Of a DNA stretch of 33,444 nt, positions 10,139-17,376 are shown piece by piece; position 1 is the stretch's first letter, and each line of letters opens with the position of its first letter. Where the stretch lies: the IMG/VR virus record IMGVR_UViG_3300025879_002033, positions 1 to 33,444 of that record. One strand, 5' to 3'. The notes under the pieces were generated by a model that saw only the letters and a list, made by a program, of their open reading frames with translations, was not told the origin of the DNA and ran no database searches. The position numbers were made by a program, and so were the translations under genes. The DNA comes from a virus.

Positions 10139-10665
10139 ATGCGCATATATTCTTTGAGAATTTCGTACCATTCGTCGTAATCAAAGTCTAACACAAAGAT
10201 AGAACGTTCTTCATTGGTGTCATTATATCCATAATGATTCTTTGTAGCGTCAAAAGCGAACAGTTCACCCATCTTCCAATTATAGGTTTTACCCTCAACT
10301 ACAAAACCTGATTCACCTTCTGGCAAAACTGTTGGAAGGTGAAGAATAATTTTACGTTTTCCCCAGTCAATATGGTTATGTTCAGGAGTCTTTGCTCCAG
10401 GCCTCAATACTAACCAACCAGTAGCTCTATGCTCAGGTCCTTCACGCACCAGCTCAGTTGTAATTGGGCAGCGTCTCTGTGAACTCGGCCATGCCTTGTG
10501 ATCCCACCATAAAGCTACTCCACTCCACCCCGGAACTTGCGTTTTATCTTTGTCCCAACCCGGTAGCGGAATTCTTCTGCGGTTAAAGTTAGTGTATTCT
10601 TCAATAATCGCATCTTGGTTTGCGATAATATTGTTAATAAATTCACGTTTTTCATTTACGTCCAT
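10135..10665 (-). CDS. Aspartyl/asparaginyl beta-hydroxylase-like 2-oxoglutarate/Fe(II) oxygenase
   Basis: This 176-residue protein matches the catalytic domain of the Asp/Asn beta-hydroxylase family, which uses Fe(II), O2 and 2-oxoglutarate to hydroxylate a substrate. Candidate iron ligands are H98 (in HNHID) and H144 (in KNHYGYND). R154 (NEERS) is the expected 2-oxoglutarate-binding arginine, and H109 sits 11 residues after H98. The H98-H144-R154 spacing (46 and 10 residues) equals the His679-His725-Arg735 spacing I recall for human AspH. An Asp (D100) occupies the third facial-triad position where AspH has Gly, so this enzyme may have a 2-His-1-Asp site. It is the last gene of a - strand operon and overlaps the upstream desaturase by 10 bases. 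The substrate is unknown: a protein side chain (perhaps a virion or peptide residue) or a lipid headgroup are both conceivable. Confidence 0.85.
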   Translation of the reverse strand: MDVNEKREFINNIIANQDAIIEEYTNFNRRRIPLPGWDKDKTQVPGWSGVALWWDHKAWPSSQRRCPITTELVREGPEHRATGWLVLRPGAKTPEHNHIDWGKRKIILHLPTVLPEGESGFVVEGKTYNWKMGELFAFDATKNHYGYNDTNEERSIFVLDFDYDEWYEILKEYMRI

Positions 10666-11360
10666 TTTAAAGCCTTTATGATGTTACCTGAGATGTCTAG
10701 ATTTCCGTTAAATTGATTAGGTTTATAATGATGGTCTTTATGCCAAGCATCTGCAAAAACAAACGGCCATGCCCAAGGTATGTTAGAAACTTTGCCATTT
10801 AAATGAGATATAACATTCACAAATAGGTTTGTGAATAAAATTGCTAATGCTGTAGGTACTACGATTAAAGTTAAATACCACATAGCACCAAAAACACTAA
10901 ATAAAACAGTATGGCTTAGTATGACTATGTATAACTCGTTTTTTGTAAGCCATGCAAAGTACTTGTCTCTCATTTTATCAGTTGCCAATTTAAAATTAGC
11001 TTCATGATATCTATGTCTGAAGGTACAATATAGCCAACCTTTATGATCTGGTGAATGAGGATCTTTATCAGTATCAGAGTGTTTATGATGAGTTCTATGC
11101 CATGCAGACCATGTAATTGGAGTACCTAATAGAAATACTACTCCCGCAAAAGATAAAACACATTGAACCCACCGTGGCGGATTCCATACTCTGTGCGAAG
11201 CCCACTTATGTAAGAATGCACTATTTACAAAGTCTGAAATAAACCAAAAAGAAATGTATGCTAATATAATATGAATTAGGCTAGCATACATTAACCAAAC
11301 TGGAACGGTTATTAGAAAAAGATAAAATAGCCATGTAGTAATAAACGGTGTATACTTCAT
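10656..11360 (-). CDS. Membrane fatty-acid desaturase (acyl-CoA Delta9 type)
   Basis: This 234-residue integral membrane protein carries the three histidine boxes of acyl-CoA/acyl-lipid desaturases: HKWASH (51-56), HRTHH (88-92, followed by K and D) and HKDHH (207-211). An extra NVISHLNG His lies near 186. These ligate the di-iron centre that inserts a cis double bond into a fatty acyl chain. Hydrophobic segments around 8-45, 62-85 and 145-180 give the usual two hairpin pairs. It is shorter than typical bacterial enzymes (~300 residues), mainly at the N- and C-termini. Its ATG overlaps the stop of the second desaturase (ATGA on the - strand). Desaturases are known as auxiliary metabolic genes in marine phages. 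Changing membrane fluidity during infection is the simplest role. Confidence 0.88.
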   Translation of the reverse strand: MKYTPFITTWLFYLFLITVPVWLMYASLIHIILAYISFWFISDFVNSAFLHKWASHRVWNPPRWVQCVLSFAGVVFLLGTPITWSAWHRTHHKHSDTDKDPHSPDHKGWLYCTFRHRYHEANFKLATDKMRDKYFAWLTKNELYIVILSHTVLFSVFGAMWYLTLIVVPTALAILFTNLFVNVISHLNGKVSNIPWAWPFVFADAWHKDHHYKPNQFNGNLDISGNIIKALKWT

Positions 11361-12136
11361 CGCCGATACCTCAATGATTCCGGTTTTGCAATTAGTTTGA
11401 TGACGTGTTTACCAATGTCAGGTTGTTTCCAATTCCATCCGAATTCAAATGTTCCTGGTTTATAGTGGTGGTTGTTGTGCCATCCTTCTCCCCACATGAG
11501 TAGTCCCATAAGAAAGGTATTCTTAGAACTGTCGTCTACATCATGATCGGTATGACCAAATACGTGTGCACCAACTGTAATCCAAGAGATCCAATGGATA
11601 CTAAACATAGTGACTACTACATATCCGTATAAAAAAAGGTTTACATCTATCAATAAAAGTGTTATAATATATGCTGATAGAACTTTAAAGTAGTTACGGT
11701 GAAACCATTTATGAAGAGGATCACTGGCAAGATCTTTAATTGATTTTGGTGAGACGTGATGAGATGGCCAGAAGTTAAACCAGTATTTCACCTTTGTGAG
11801 AAAAGGTTGGCCAGCAATTCTATGTGGATCTTTGTCAGTGTCTGCGGTCTTATGGTGCAAGCGATGTGTGCCTGACCAGGTTATTGTAGATCCTACAGTA
11901 TTAATTACGATGAGAAAGTGTAGTATTGATTCTATGATTTTATTGCGTGGCTGAAATGACCTGTGTGCAGACCATCTGTGCATGCCAATAGAAATACCTA
12001 GATGAACAATAATCCAGAAGGCAAATACACTGTAAAGAAAATAGTGAGTGTTCCAGTTGAAGATTAGAACTAATGGACCTCCAATGTATGCCAACAGTTG
12101 AAAGAACTTGATTTTAAAATTCCATGAAAGATTCAT
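11357..12136 (-). CDS. Membrane fatty-acid desaturase (second copy, divergent)
   Basis: From the ATG at 12136 this is a 259-residue membrane desaturase with boxes HRWSAH (53-58), HRLHH (91-95) and HNNHH (220-224) plus an HVFGHTDHD stretch (201-209). I chose this start because GGTGAG lies just before it (GGTGAGAAAATG on the - strand), and because the longer frame to 12256 would run across the divergent late promoters and into the opposite gene. Hydrophobic segments are at ~11-48, ~70-88 and ~153-197. It is the first gene of the three-gene - strand operon driven by the TATAAATA at 12184-12177. The two desaturases differ strongly in sequence, so this is not a recent duplication. They may act at different positions or substrates, or work as a heteromer. 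Confidence 0.88.
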   Translation of the reverse strand: MNLSWNFKIKFFQLLAYIGGPLVLIFNWNTHYFLYSVFAFWIIVHLGISIGMHRWSAHRSFQPRNKIIESILHFLIVINTVGSTITWSGTHRLHHKTADTDKDPHRIAGQPFLTKVKYWFNFWPSHHVSPKSIKDLASDPLHKWFHRNYFKVLSAYIITLLLIDVNLFLYGYVVVTMFSIHWISWITVGAHVFGHTDHDVDDSSKNTFLMGLLMWGEGWHNNHHYKPGTFEFGWNWKQPDIGKHVIKLIAKPESLRYRR

Positions 12137-12146
12137 TTTCTCACCG

Positions 12147-12154
12147 TATAAATA
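12147..12154 (+). promoter_or_regulatory. T4-type late promoter, TATAAATA (+)
   Basis: An exact TATAAATA lies 40 bases upstream of the ATG at 12195. T4-type late transcription (gp55 sigma factor with the sliding clamp) needs only this -10 box. It should drive the 318-aa gene, the Cys-rich peptide and the radical SAM cluster. Confidence 0.75.
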
Positions 12155-12176
12155 GTAATGACCGAAGTTATGTTTA

Positions 12177-12184
12177 TATTTATA
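12177..12184 (-). promoter_or_regulatory. T4-type late promoter, TATAAATA (-)
   Basis: The + strand reads TATTTATA, giving an exact TATAAATA on the - strand, 40 bases before the desaturase ATG at 12136. It should drive the desaturase-desaturase-hydroxylase operon. Confidence 0.72.
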
Positions 12185-12194
12185 GGACCTTGAT

Positions 12195-13151
12195 ATGAAG
12201 CCAGTAGTACTTTTTAGCTGTGGTGACACTACGCCAACACCATGGGATGATATCACAAATGCGTGGAATAAATCCTTTGATAATCATGGATGGTGGTATT
12301 CTATGAAGGATGCCGACGCGAATGTCTATCACTATCGGCGCGAACGTAGCAAGCTTGTATTTGCAAAATCAAAAGATCTGAAGAAACAATTTGTAATTAT
12401 CAAAGAGTTTATTGGTGAGAACAACCCATCATTTAAAGACTTAAATCGAGAAATCGATATGAAGTTTATTATGACATGGTTAAACCAAAACAAGAACGGA
12501 TCAATTGGTTTTGGTGTACCACTTAAAGTACTACAAGGTGAAGATAAACCAGATGTTCTCCAGTCTGCACTTTATTACATAAGAGATCCGTTTCCAGGCG
12601 GACATGTATTAAATGCAAAGAATGGTGTAGCAATCACAACAGATGAAGAACCTGATACCGAGATGATTACGTATTTCTATGCGTATCGTCTTAAAGATCA
12701 GCCTATCTATTTTATTATTTTTAACCCCGATATGATTTCACTTTCAGGTAATGTGGAATTTAGTGGTGAGCGTGCACATTATAGAATTATTGACCAACAC
12801 GCCGGAGCCTTTGCAAACCAGCTTTTAACTCCAAAGATGAGTAAGAATGCTTTCCCACTGGATATGAATTGGTATGCGGTAACCGGTGACTCTTTTACAA
12901 TGGATGTCGGTAAATTAAGTTCTGTTACTAATGCTTATGGAATTTATCCACAAGGCGTAAAAGTCATGAGCGACCTTAAAACTGAGCATGTAAAAAATAA
13001 TAAATATAACGTTACGTTCAATAAAGGACAAACACACGGGTATATAAGTCTCAGACTAAATACTGGTACTATGTTTGACTACTCACTTATTGGAAGTAAA
13101 AACAGACTAATATATAATATTAGAATAGACAAAAAATTTAAAGAGGAATAA
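12195..13151 (+). CDS. Unknown 318-residue protein, first gene of the radical SAM/peptide cluster
   Basis: I do not recognise this family. The protein is soluble and aromatic-rich, with beta-strand-like stretches throughout. Examples are FYAYRLKDQPIYFIIFNPD (~160-180) and, in the last third, YGIYPQGVKVMSDL with a Lys/Asn-rich, strand-rich end (NKYNVTFNKGQTHGYISLRL). There is no signal peptide or membrane segment. The only Cys is near residue 9 (LFSCGDTTPTPWDD). It starts 40 bases after a TATAAATA box with TAGGA as ribosome site, and ends three bases before the Cys-rich peptide gene, so the two are co-expressed. The N-terminal part (PWDDITNAWNKSFD) could be a fibre attachment segment. It could be a virion carrier for the peptide, a partner protein or an unrelated virion component; all three are inference. 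Confidence 0.7.
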   Translation: MKPVVLFSCGDTTPTPWDDITNAWNKSFDNHGWWYSMKDADANVYHYRRERSKLVFAKSKDLKKQFVIIKEFIGENNPSFKDLNREIDMKFIMTWLNQNKNGSIGFGVPLKVLQGEDKPDVLQSALYYIRDPFPGGHVLNAKNGVAITTDEEPDTEMITYFYAYRLKDQPIYFIIFNPDMISLSGNVEFSGERAHYRIIDQHAGAFANQLLTPKMSKNAFPLDMNWYAVTGDSFTMDVGKLSSVTNAYGIYPQGVKVMSDLKTEHVKNNKYNVTFNKGQTHGYISLRLNTGTMFDYSLIGSKNRLIYNIRIDKKFKEE

Positions 13152-13154
13152 TCA

Positions 13155-13370
13155 ATGGCTAATGAAAATACCAGCGCGGCCAGTGAAGCTGACTTTCCCT
13201 CTGGCTCAGTTAGCACTAAAAACACAGGTGATACTATTAGTGCTGACACATTCAACCAGATGCTAGACGTCCTTGACGATCTTGCTACGCATAGCCACAT
13301 CTTTTATGATGACTATGCTACAGTGTGTGAATGCCAGTGCCAGTGTGCGTGTAGCCGCGGAACAATCTAG
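13155..13370 (+). CDS. Putative RiPP-like precursor: HxH virion module with C-terminal CxCxCxCxC tail
   Basis: This 71-residue protein has a disordered Ser/Thr/Asn-rich N-terminus (1-27). A ~25-residue module follows (I28, A30, N34, HSH at 46-48, DD at 52-53) that aligns with both modules of the protein at 9767. The short tail has five alternating cysteines, C58, C60, C62, C64 and C66 (CECQCQCACSRGTI). A small protein with a helical leader-like half and a Cys-rich end, immediately followed by SPASM radical SAM genes, is the layout of sactipeptide, ranthipeptide and other radical SAM RiPP loci. Here the leader appears borrowed from a phage structural module. The SD is AGAGGAAT and the gene lies three bases after the 318-aa gene. 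Alternatives are a virion tip that binds metal through the Cys tail, or a protein modified in place without cleavage. Confidence 0.72.
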   Translation: MANENTSAASEADFPSGSVSTKNTGDTISADTFNQMLDVLDDLATHSHIFYDDYATVCECQCQCACSRGTI

Positions 13371-13390
13371 ATACTTGAGAAGGATACATT

Positions 13391-15124
13391 ATGGATGACG
13401 CTCGACGTAAAAGAATAGAAGAACACCGTGCTAGTGTGATTGCCACGGATAGTGGACTGCAATTTAAGTCGATTGATATCATCACACCGAAAGGCTTGGC
13501 AAAGAAAAATAAGCTAATCACTGTCATGCCAGCACCTGATGAGACTATTGTTCCATTAGGAGATGTTCCTTATCTGTTTTCTCAATTGAAACAGATGAAT
13601 CTTATTTTAACAAATGCATGTAACCTTGCGTGCACATACTGCTATGAGCAGCACGGAAAGGACTTTGGTAGATTTACTCCAGAGAGCCTCTTGACTGCTT
13701 ACAGATTTCTGAATAATTCGAACGACCATCAAAGAAAGGTATTTCAATTCTTTGGGGGTGAACCTCTTATTCACAAAGATCTGATCATGAACTTTATTCG
13801 TGATAACCAGGAAGAACTTCGAGAGAACTCAAAGGGTGATTTTAACACAGTCGTTGGTTGTGTTACTAATGGTCTTTTGCTGACTCAGGACCTGGTTGAT
13901 GAGTACTTTAGTTATGACTTTACCTGGATGCTTATCTCACTAGATACAGACAGAGCCGAAGTAGATCATCGAGAAATCGGACAAGAGAAAATTAACAAGC
14001 TGATGAATCAGTTACGTACTATTCCCGATGCACCAAAGCAGGAAAAACGGGTAACGATTCGTGTTACGCTTGCACGTGAGAATGCACCGTACTTTAGAGA
14101 CTTTGTTGATAACCTATATGCAGTTGGGATACGTCGACTTGTAGTTCATCCATTGGTTCTTGATTCTGCTCGTGGATTTATTCAATGGGAAGAACATGAA
14201 TGGGCAACACTGCATGACGATATCATTAACTCCCTTAAATACTATCACGACCTCCAGATTCACTTCTCGGAAGGTGTAGGTAAAAAAGGTGAAGAGAACT
14301 GCATGATCGGATCTGATATGATTGCGATCGATGGTTCAGGTGACTTTAGCGGATGCTACTTCTTTACTAACCAGAAGGCAGGTCCTGCCGGTAAAACTAT
14401 CCTTGGTAATGTCTTTGATGATAAAATCTATCTGGATAGGTACAAAGGTTTCCAAAAAGAATATGCTAAGATGTTCGAAGAGGAAGAACAGTGTAAGACG
14501 TGTGACTATAAGAATGCGTGTTATCAGTGTCCGGCCGGGAACATGGATACTGGATCTAAAACACTCTTTAGGCCAGATGATATGTGTCAGAAGATTGTTA
14601 AGTTGTTTGTTGACCTACAAGAAGATATTGCAAAGAAACAGTTCAGAACAAAATACGACATTCTGGTTCAAGCGTTGGATAATGAAGGATGTAATATCAC
14701 ACAGCTAAAAGCTTTGGCATACCTCATATTCTTCTATGTCTATAACTATCACCCAGACAAAGATATTGTCCATGAGAGAGTTGAAGAACGGTTTAAGACG
14801 CCTGAGCATCTTCTCGGTTTCTGGCTTGATCTTATGAACTCTGAGCATAACCTCCGTGACATTCAAAAGTCTGAGTTTATGGATTACATTGCATCTAAAA
14901 TTAATGATTCAAAGCAGTGTACAATTGATGAGTTCTATTATAAAGCTCTTAACAAAATGGGTAAAACACCGGCAGTTAACGTAAAGGCCGAGACAGACCA
15001 ACAGAAGATTTTCTACCTAGCTTTGCTACATATGATTATTCTTATTCCTGAAACGAAAGCACTTGAAGATACATTCAAATATAAATTGGTAGATGATAAT
15101 GACACCGCTCGAGAAACGCCTTAG
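13391..15124 (+). CDS. Radical SAM/SPASM enzyme, peptide- or protein-modifying type
   Basis: This 577-residue enzyme has the radical SAM cluster motif C77-x3-C81-x2-C84 followed by Tyr, and a GGEP motif (122-125) that contacts SAM. After the partial barrel come SPASM-type cysteines for auxiliary iron-sulfur clusters: C304, C322, then C368-x2-C371-x5-C377-x2-C380 and C399. The canonical pattern ends Cx2Cx5Cx3C, so this one is one residue shorter. SPASM enzymes include anaerobic sulfatase maturases and RiPP thioether- or carbon-bond-forming enzymes, which act on protein or peptide substrates. A C-terminal extension of ~175 residues (400-577) is mostly helical and unrecognised; it could bind the substrate. 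It starts 20 bases after the Cys-rich peptide with GAGAAGGA as ribosome site. Pairing with that peptide is inferred from adjacency. Confidence 0.9.
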   Translation: MDDARRKRIEEHRASVIATDSGLQFKSIDIITPKGLAKKNKLITVMPAPDETIVPLGDVPYLFSQLKQMNLILTNACNLACTYCYEQHGKDFGRFTPESLLTAYRFLNNSNDHQRKVFQFFGGEPLIHKDLIMNFIRDNQEELRENSKGDFNTVVGCVTNGLLLTQDLVDEYFSYDFTWMLISLDTDRAEVDHREIGQEKINKLMNQLRTIPDAPKQEKRVTIRVTLARENAPYFRDFVDNLYAVGIRRLVVHPLVLDSARGFIQWEEHEWATLHDDIINSLKYYHDLQIHFSEGVGKKGEENCMIGSDMIAIDGSGDFSGCYFFTNQKAGPAGKTILGNVFDDKIYLDRYKGFQKEYAKMFEEEEQCKTCDYKNACYQCPAGNMDTGSKTLFRPDDMCQKIVKLFVDLQEDIAKKQFRTKYDILVQALDNEGCNITQLKALAYLIFFYVYNYHPDKDIVHERVEERFKTPEHLLGFWLDLMNSEHNLRDIQKSEFMDYIASKINDSKQCTIDEFYYKALNKMGKTPAVNVKAETDQQKIFYLALLHMIILIPETKALEDTFKYKLVDDNDTARETP

Positions 15125-16190
15125 TCAAGTTGAAATAGTAACAATATATCTAGGAAACAAGTGTAACTTCGATTGCAATTACTGTGACCGAGGTTATATT
15201 GAATCCATAGGTAACCAAGCCGTGGCTCGTGGCACTGCAGATGAGATGTGGGAATTCTTTAAGTGGATTAGATTCACAAAGAACAACGTCAGGTATGTGT
15301 CTCTACATGGTGGAGAACCACTCCTTTTTGCAAAACGTATCGATGAAATATTAGGTTGGCTTACACCGATGGCCGACCGCAATGGCTGGGATATCGGTAT
15401 TACAACAAATGGATCTCTTGTAAAAGAGAACGAATGGCTGTACGAAAAATGGACAGGTCATATCAAAACAACTGTTAGTTACGACTTCATGTTTCAAGAA
15501 GAAAATCGTGACAAACTAGATGTGATGGAAATGGCCGAAGTGTTAAACCAACACAGTCCAGAGTGGAAATGGCAGACCGTCATTCCAATCGATGATCCTC
15601 GTGCATTCTCAATGGATTATATTAAAGACCTTGTCAACACCTGTTATAAAACTGGTTGTAGAGTAATTAATGTAATTCCACTTCGTCATCACCGTGGCAA
15701 AGATAAGTTTACTGTTCTTATTGATAATATCGATCTAGAACAATTCCTCGGTGCATTTATTGACTTCATACAAATCCTGTATATTAAAAAGCTGACCGTG
15801 TTTATTGATGGTAACTATACCATGATTGACAAAGCTTATTTAGGTGAACACCAAAAAGTAATCTTATCTCCTGATGGTTATCTGTATCCAGAGTTTGACT
15901 TCCTAGAATACCAATTACCACAGTTTAGAATCGGCAATTGGAAGAAACGAGAAGTGTGGATTCCTACCGGAGATGGTGATAGAATTCTACCTGAATGCCA
16001 TGAGTGTCCTATGAACCCGGTATGTGGTTTAAAATACTTGTACAAGATGTTTGATGAGAAGCCAAAGGGCAACTGTAAGAAATTTTATAAGTATATGAAC
16101 TTCGCTACCTTTCACTTAATGAAGATGAAAGACAAGAAGTCTATGTTAGAATGGATTGGTATTAAAGAAGACTTCGAGGTAAAATCATGA
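15093..16190 (+). CDS. Radical SAM enzyme with a short Twitch-like auxiliary cluster domain
   Basis: This 365-residue enzyme has C24-x3-C28-x2-C31 (CNFDCNYC) for the SAM-binding 4Fe-4S cluster and HGGEP at 72-76. A reduced C-terminal set of cysteines, C302-x2-C305-x5-C311 and C328, fits a single auxiliary cluster rather than the full seven-Cys SPASM. It starts inside the end of the previous gene (32-base overlap). The ATG at 15099 is a possible alternative start two codons later. Its TGA overlaps the next ATG (ATGA). Such tight coupling argues that it works in the same pathway as its neighbours, probably on the same peptide. The reaction (thioether, C-C crosslink, epimerisation or other) cannot be told from sequence. 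Confidence 0.87.
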   Translation: MIMTPLEKRLSQVEIVTIYLGNKCNFDCNYCDRGYIESIGNQAVARGTADEMWEFFKWIRFTKNNVRYVSLHGGEPLLFAKRIDEILGWLTPMADRNGWDIGITTNGSLVKENEWLYEKWTGHIKTTVSYDFMFQEENRDKLDVMEMAEVLNQHSPEWKWQTVIPIDDPRAFSMDYIKDLVNTCYKTGCRVINVIPLRHHRGKDKFTVLIDNIDLEQFLGAFIDFIQILYIKKLTVFIDGNYTMIDKAYLGEHQKVILSPDGYLYPEFDFLEYQLPQFRIGNWKKREVWIPTGDGDRILPECHECPMNPVCGLKYLYKMFDEKPKGNCKKFYKYMNFATFHLMKMKDKKSMLEWIGIKEDFEVKS

Positions 16191-17376
16191 ACGATTTCGA
16201 CACATATACAAACCCGGCAGAATTTTGGCTAAAAAAGGATGCACTTCGGTCACTTGACTATGATCTCTATTTTAGCCTCGGCAAGCGTTATTACTGTGAT
16301 GCCGGTTGCAAGGTTTGTTATATTGCCGACAATCTGAAACAGACCAAAAACCTGGACATTTATGATGATGACCTCGAAAAATATCACAATGAATGGTTTG
16401 CATTCTTTGAATATTTTGGTACAATAAGAACAAATGATGACCTATATTATTTTAAGCACAAGTACCCAAAACAATATGAATGGTATCTGAAATATGGTGA
16501 ACACTTTGAACTGTGTATCACAATGAATGGTTTACATTCTTTGAATATTTTGGTACAATAAGAACAAATGATGACCTATATTATTTTAAGCACAAGTACC
16601 CAAAACAATATGAATGGTATCTGAAATATGGTGAACACTTTGAACTGTGCATTACAGACAATGCCATATTCAGATTGCTTAAAATACCCGAGATGAAACT
16701 GAAATCGGTAGGCGATATCACACTATCAACTTTGTTCCTTGAAACCATAGGTGTAGAAAAGGTACTTGATGCCTGTAAAGAACTATACAAAAGATACGGT
16801 GTGAAAAAGATCAAATACATCGATTGTGGTAATCCCGAGATATTTAAGGATGTCATCGAATGGGTAAAAGAGAATCAACTTGCCGACTGCCTACACCACG
16901 ACTTTAGAACAAATCATCGTGAGGTATTTGCATACGACTGGGTAAGCGGTCAATCAACATGGATTACACACGACGATGGTAAAGTTGTCCAAGTGTACCG
17001 TGAATCAATCCATCTATATTATGATCGGTTCTATTTCTCATCTGATGAGGCATCCGATCTTGACAAATCAGTATTTTACTCTTTTTCTGGTAAGATAAAT
17101 ATTAATGAATTCATTTATGGACTAGTGAATACGAAAAAAGAGGTATACGGCAGACTTGCAAAACTACCCCTTGAAAAGATCTTTATTGATTATTACAATG
17201 CAACACAAGAGTTTATCATAAATCCTAATTTTAACTTTATACCTAGATATATGTTTCCACCTACTGCTAAATTCTTTTATGAAATGGAAAAGCTCGGATG
17301 GCAACAGACAAAATATGGACTTTATAACAACGACGGCGATCAATTAAAACCACTATTGGAAAGAATTAAATCATGA
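16187..17376 (+). pseudogene. Third radical SAM gene, split by a frame-shifting 134-bp tandem duplication
   Basis: Two overlapping frames, 16187-16561 (124 residues) and 16513-17376 (287 residues, GTG start), are the two halves of one gene. The first carries C37-x3-C41-x2-C44 (CDAGCKVCY), the radical SAM signature. The region 16382-16515 is repeated at 16516-16649 with one mismatch. 134 is not a multiple of three, so the duplication shifts the frame and the first frame stops at 16559-16561. Removing one copy gives a single uninterrupted frame of 351 residues. No clear GGEP or SPASM cysteines are visible; IDCGNPEIF may be the GGEP equivalent. Flanking genes overlap by ATGA on both sides, so the intact form belongs to the operon. 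It may be a recent loss-of-function change, a phase-variable state or an assembly error. Reinitiation at the GTG could still give a two-piece protein. Confidence 0.8.
16382..16649 (+). repeat. 134-bp tandem direct repeat, two copies
   Basis: Copy 1 is 16382-16515 and copy 2 is 16516-16649, directly abutting. I see one difference, G at 16400 against A at 16534 (Ala against Thr codon). The boundary sequences (TATCACA at the copy starts, CATTACA after copy 2) share short similarity that could have promoted slippage. The duplication breaks the radical SAM gene at 16187-17376. Confidence 0.9.

Larger units (their letters stand above)
12137..12194. promoter_or_regulatory. 58-bp divergent control region with two facing late promoters
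   Basis: This gap separates the - strand desaturase operon (start 12136) from the + strand peptide cluster (start 12195). It holds a perfect T4-type late box on each strand. The boxes point towards each other, so predicted transcription starts (about 6-7 bases past each box) lie near 12160 (+) and 12171 (-). The two 5' leaders should therefore overlap by about 12 bases. Each leader also contains a ribosome binding site: TAGGA before 12195 and GGTGAG before 12136. Confidence 0.7.

Noticed and set aside
10135-12136. Assignment of the desaturases to the peptide pathway as lipopeptide makers
   Set aside because: Nothing in the sequence (no acyltransferase, acyl carrier protein or lipidation motif) links them; they are on the opposite strand.
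12137-12256. Longer start of the second desaturase (40 extra residues)
   Set aside because: The extension has no ribosome site, crosses both late promoters and runs into the + strand gene; its residues do not look like desaturase sequence.
16513-17376. Separate 287-residue gene starting with GTG
   Set aside because: Its first part duplicates the end of the preceding frame at DNA level, so it is better explained as the back half of a split radical SAM gene.
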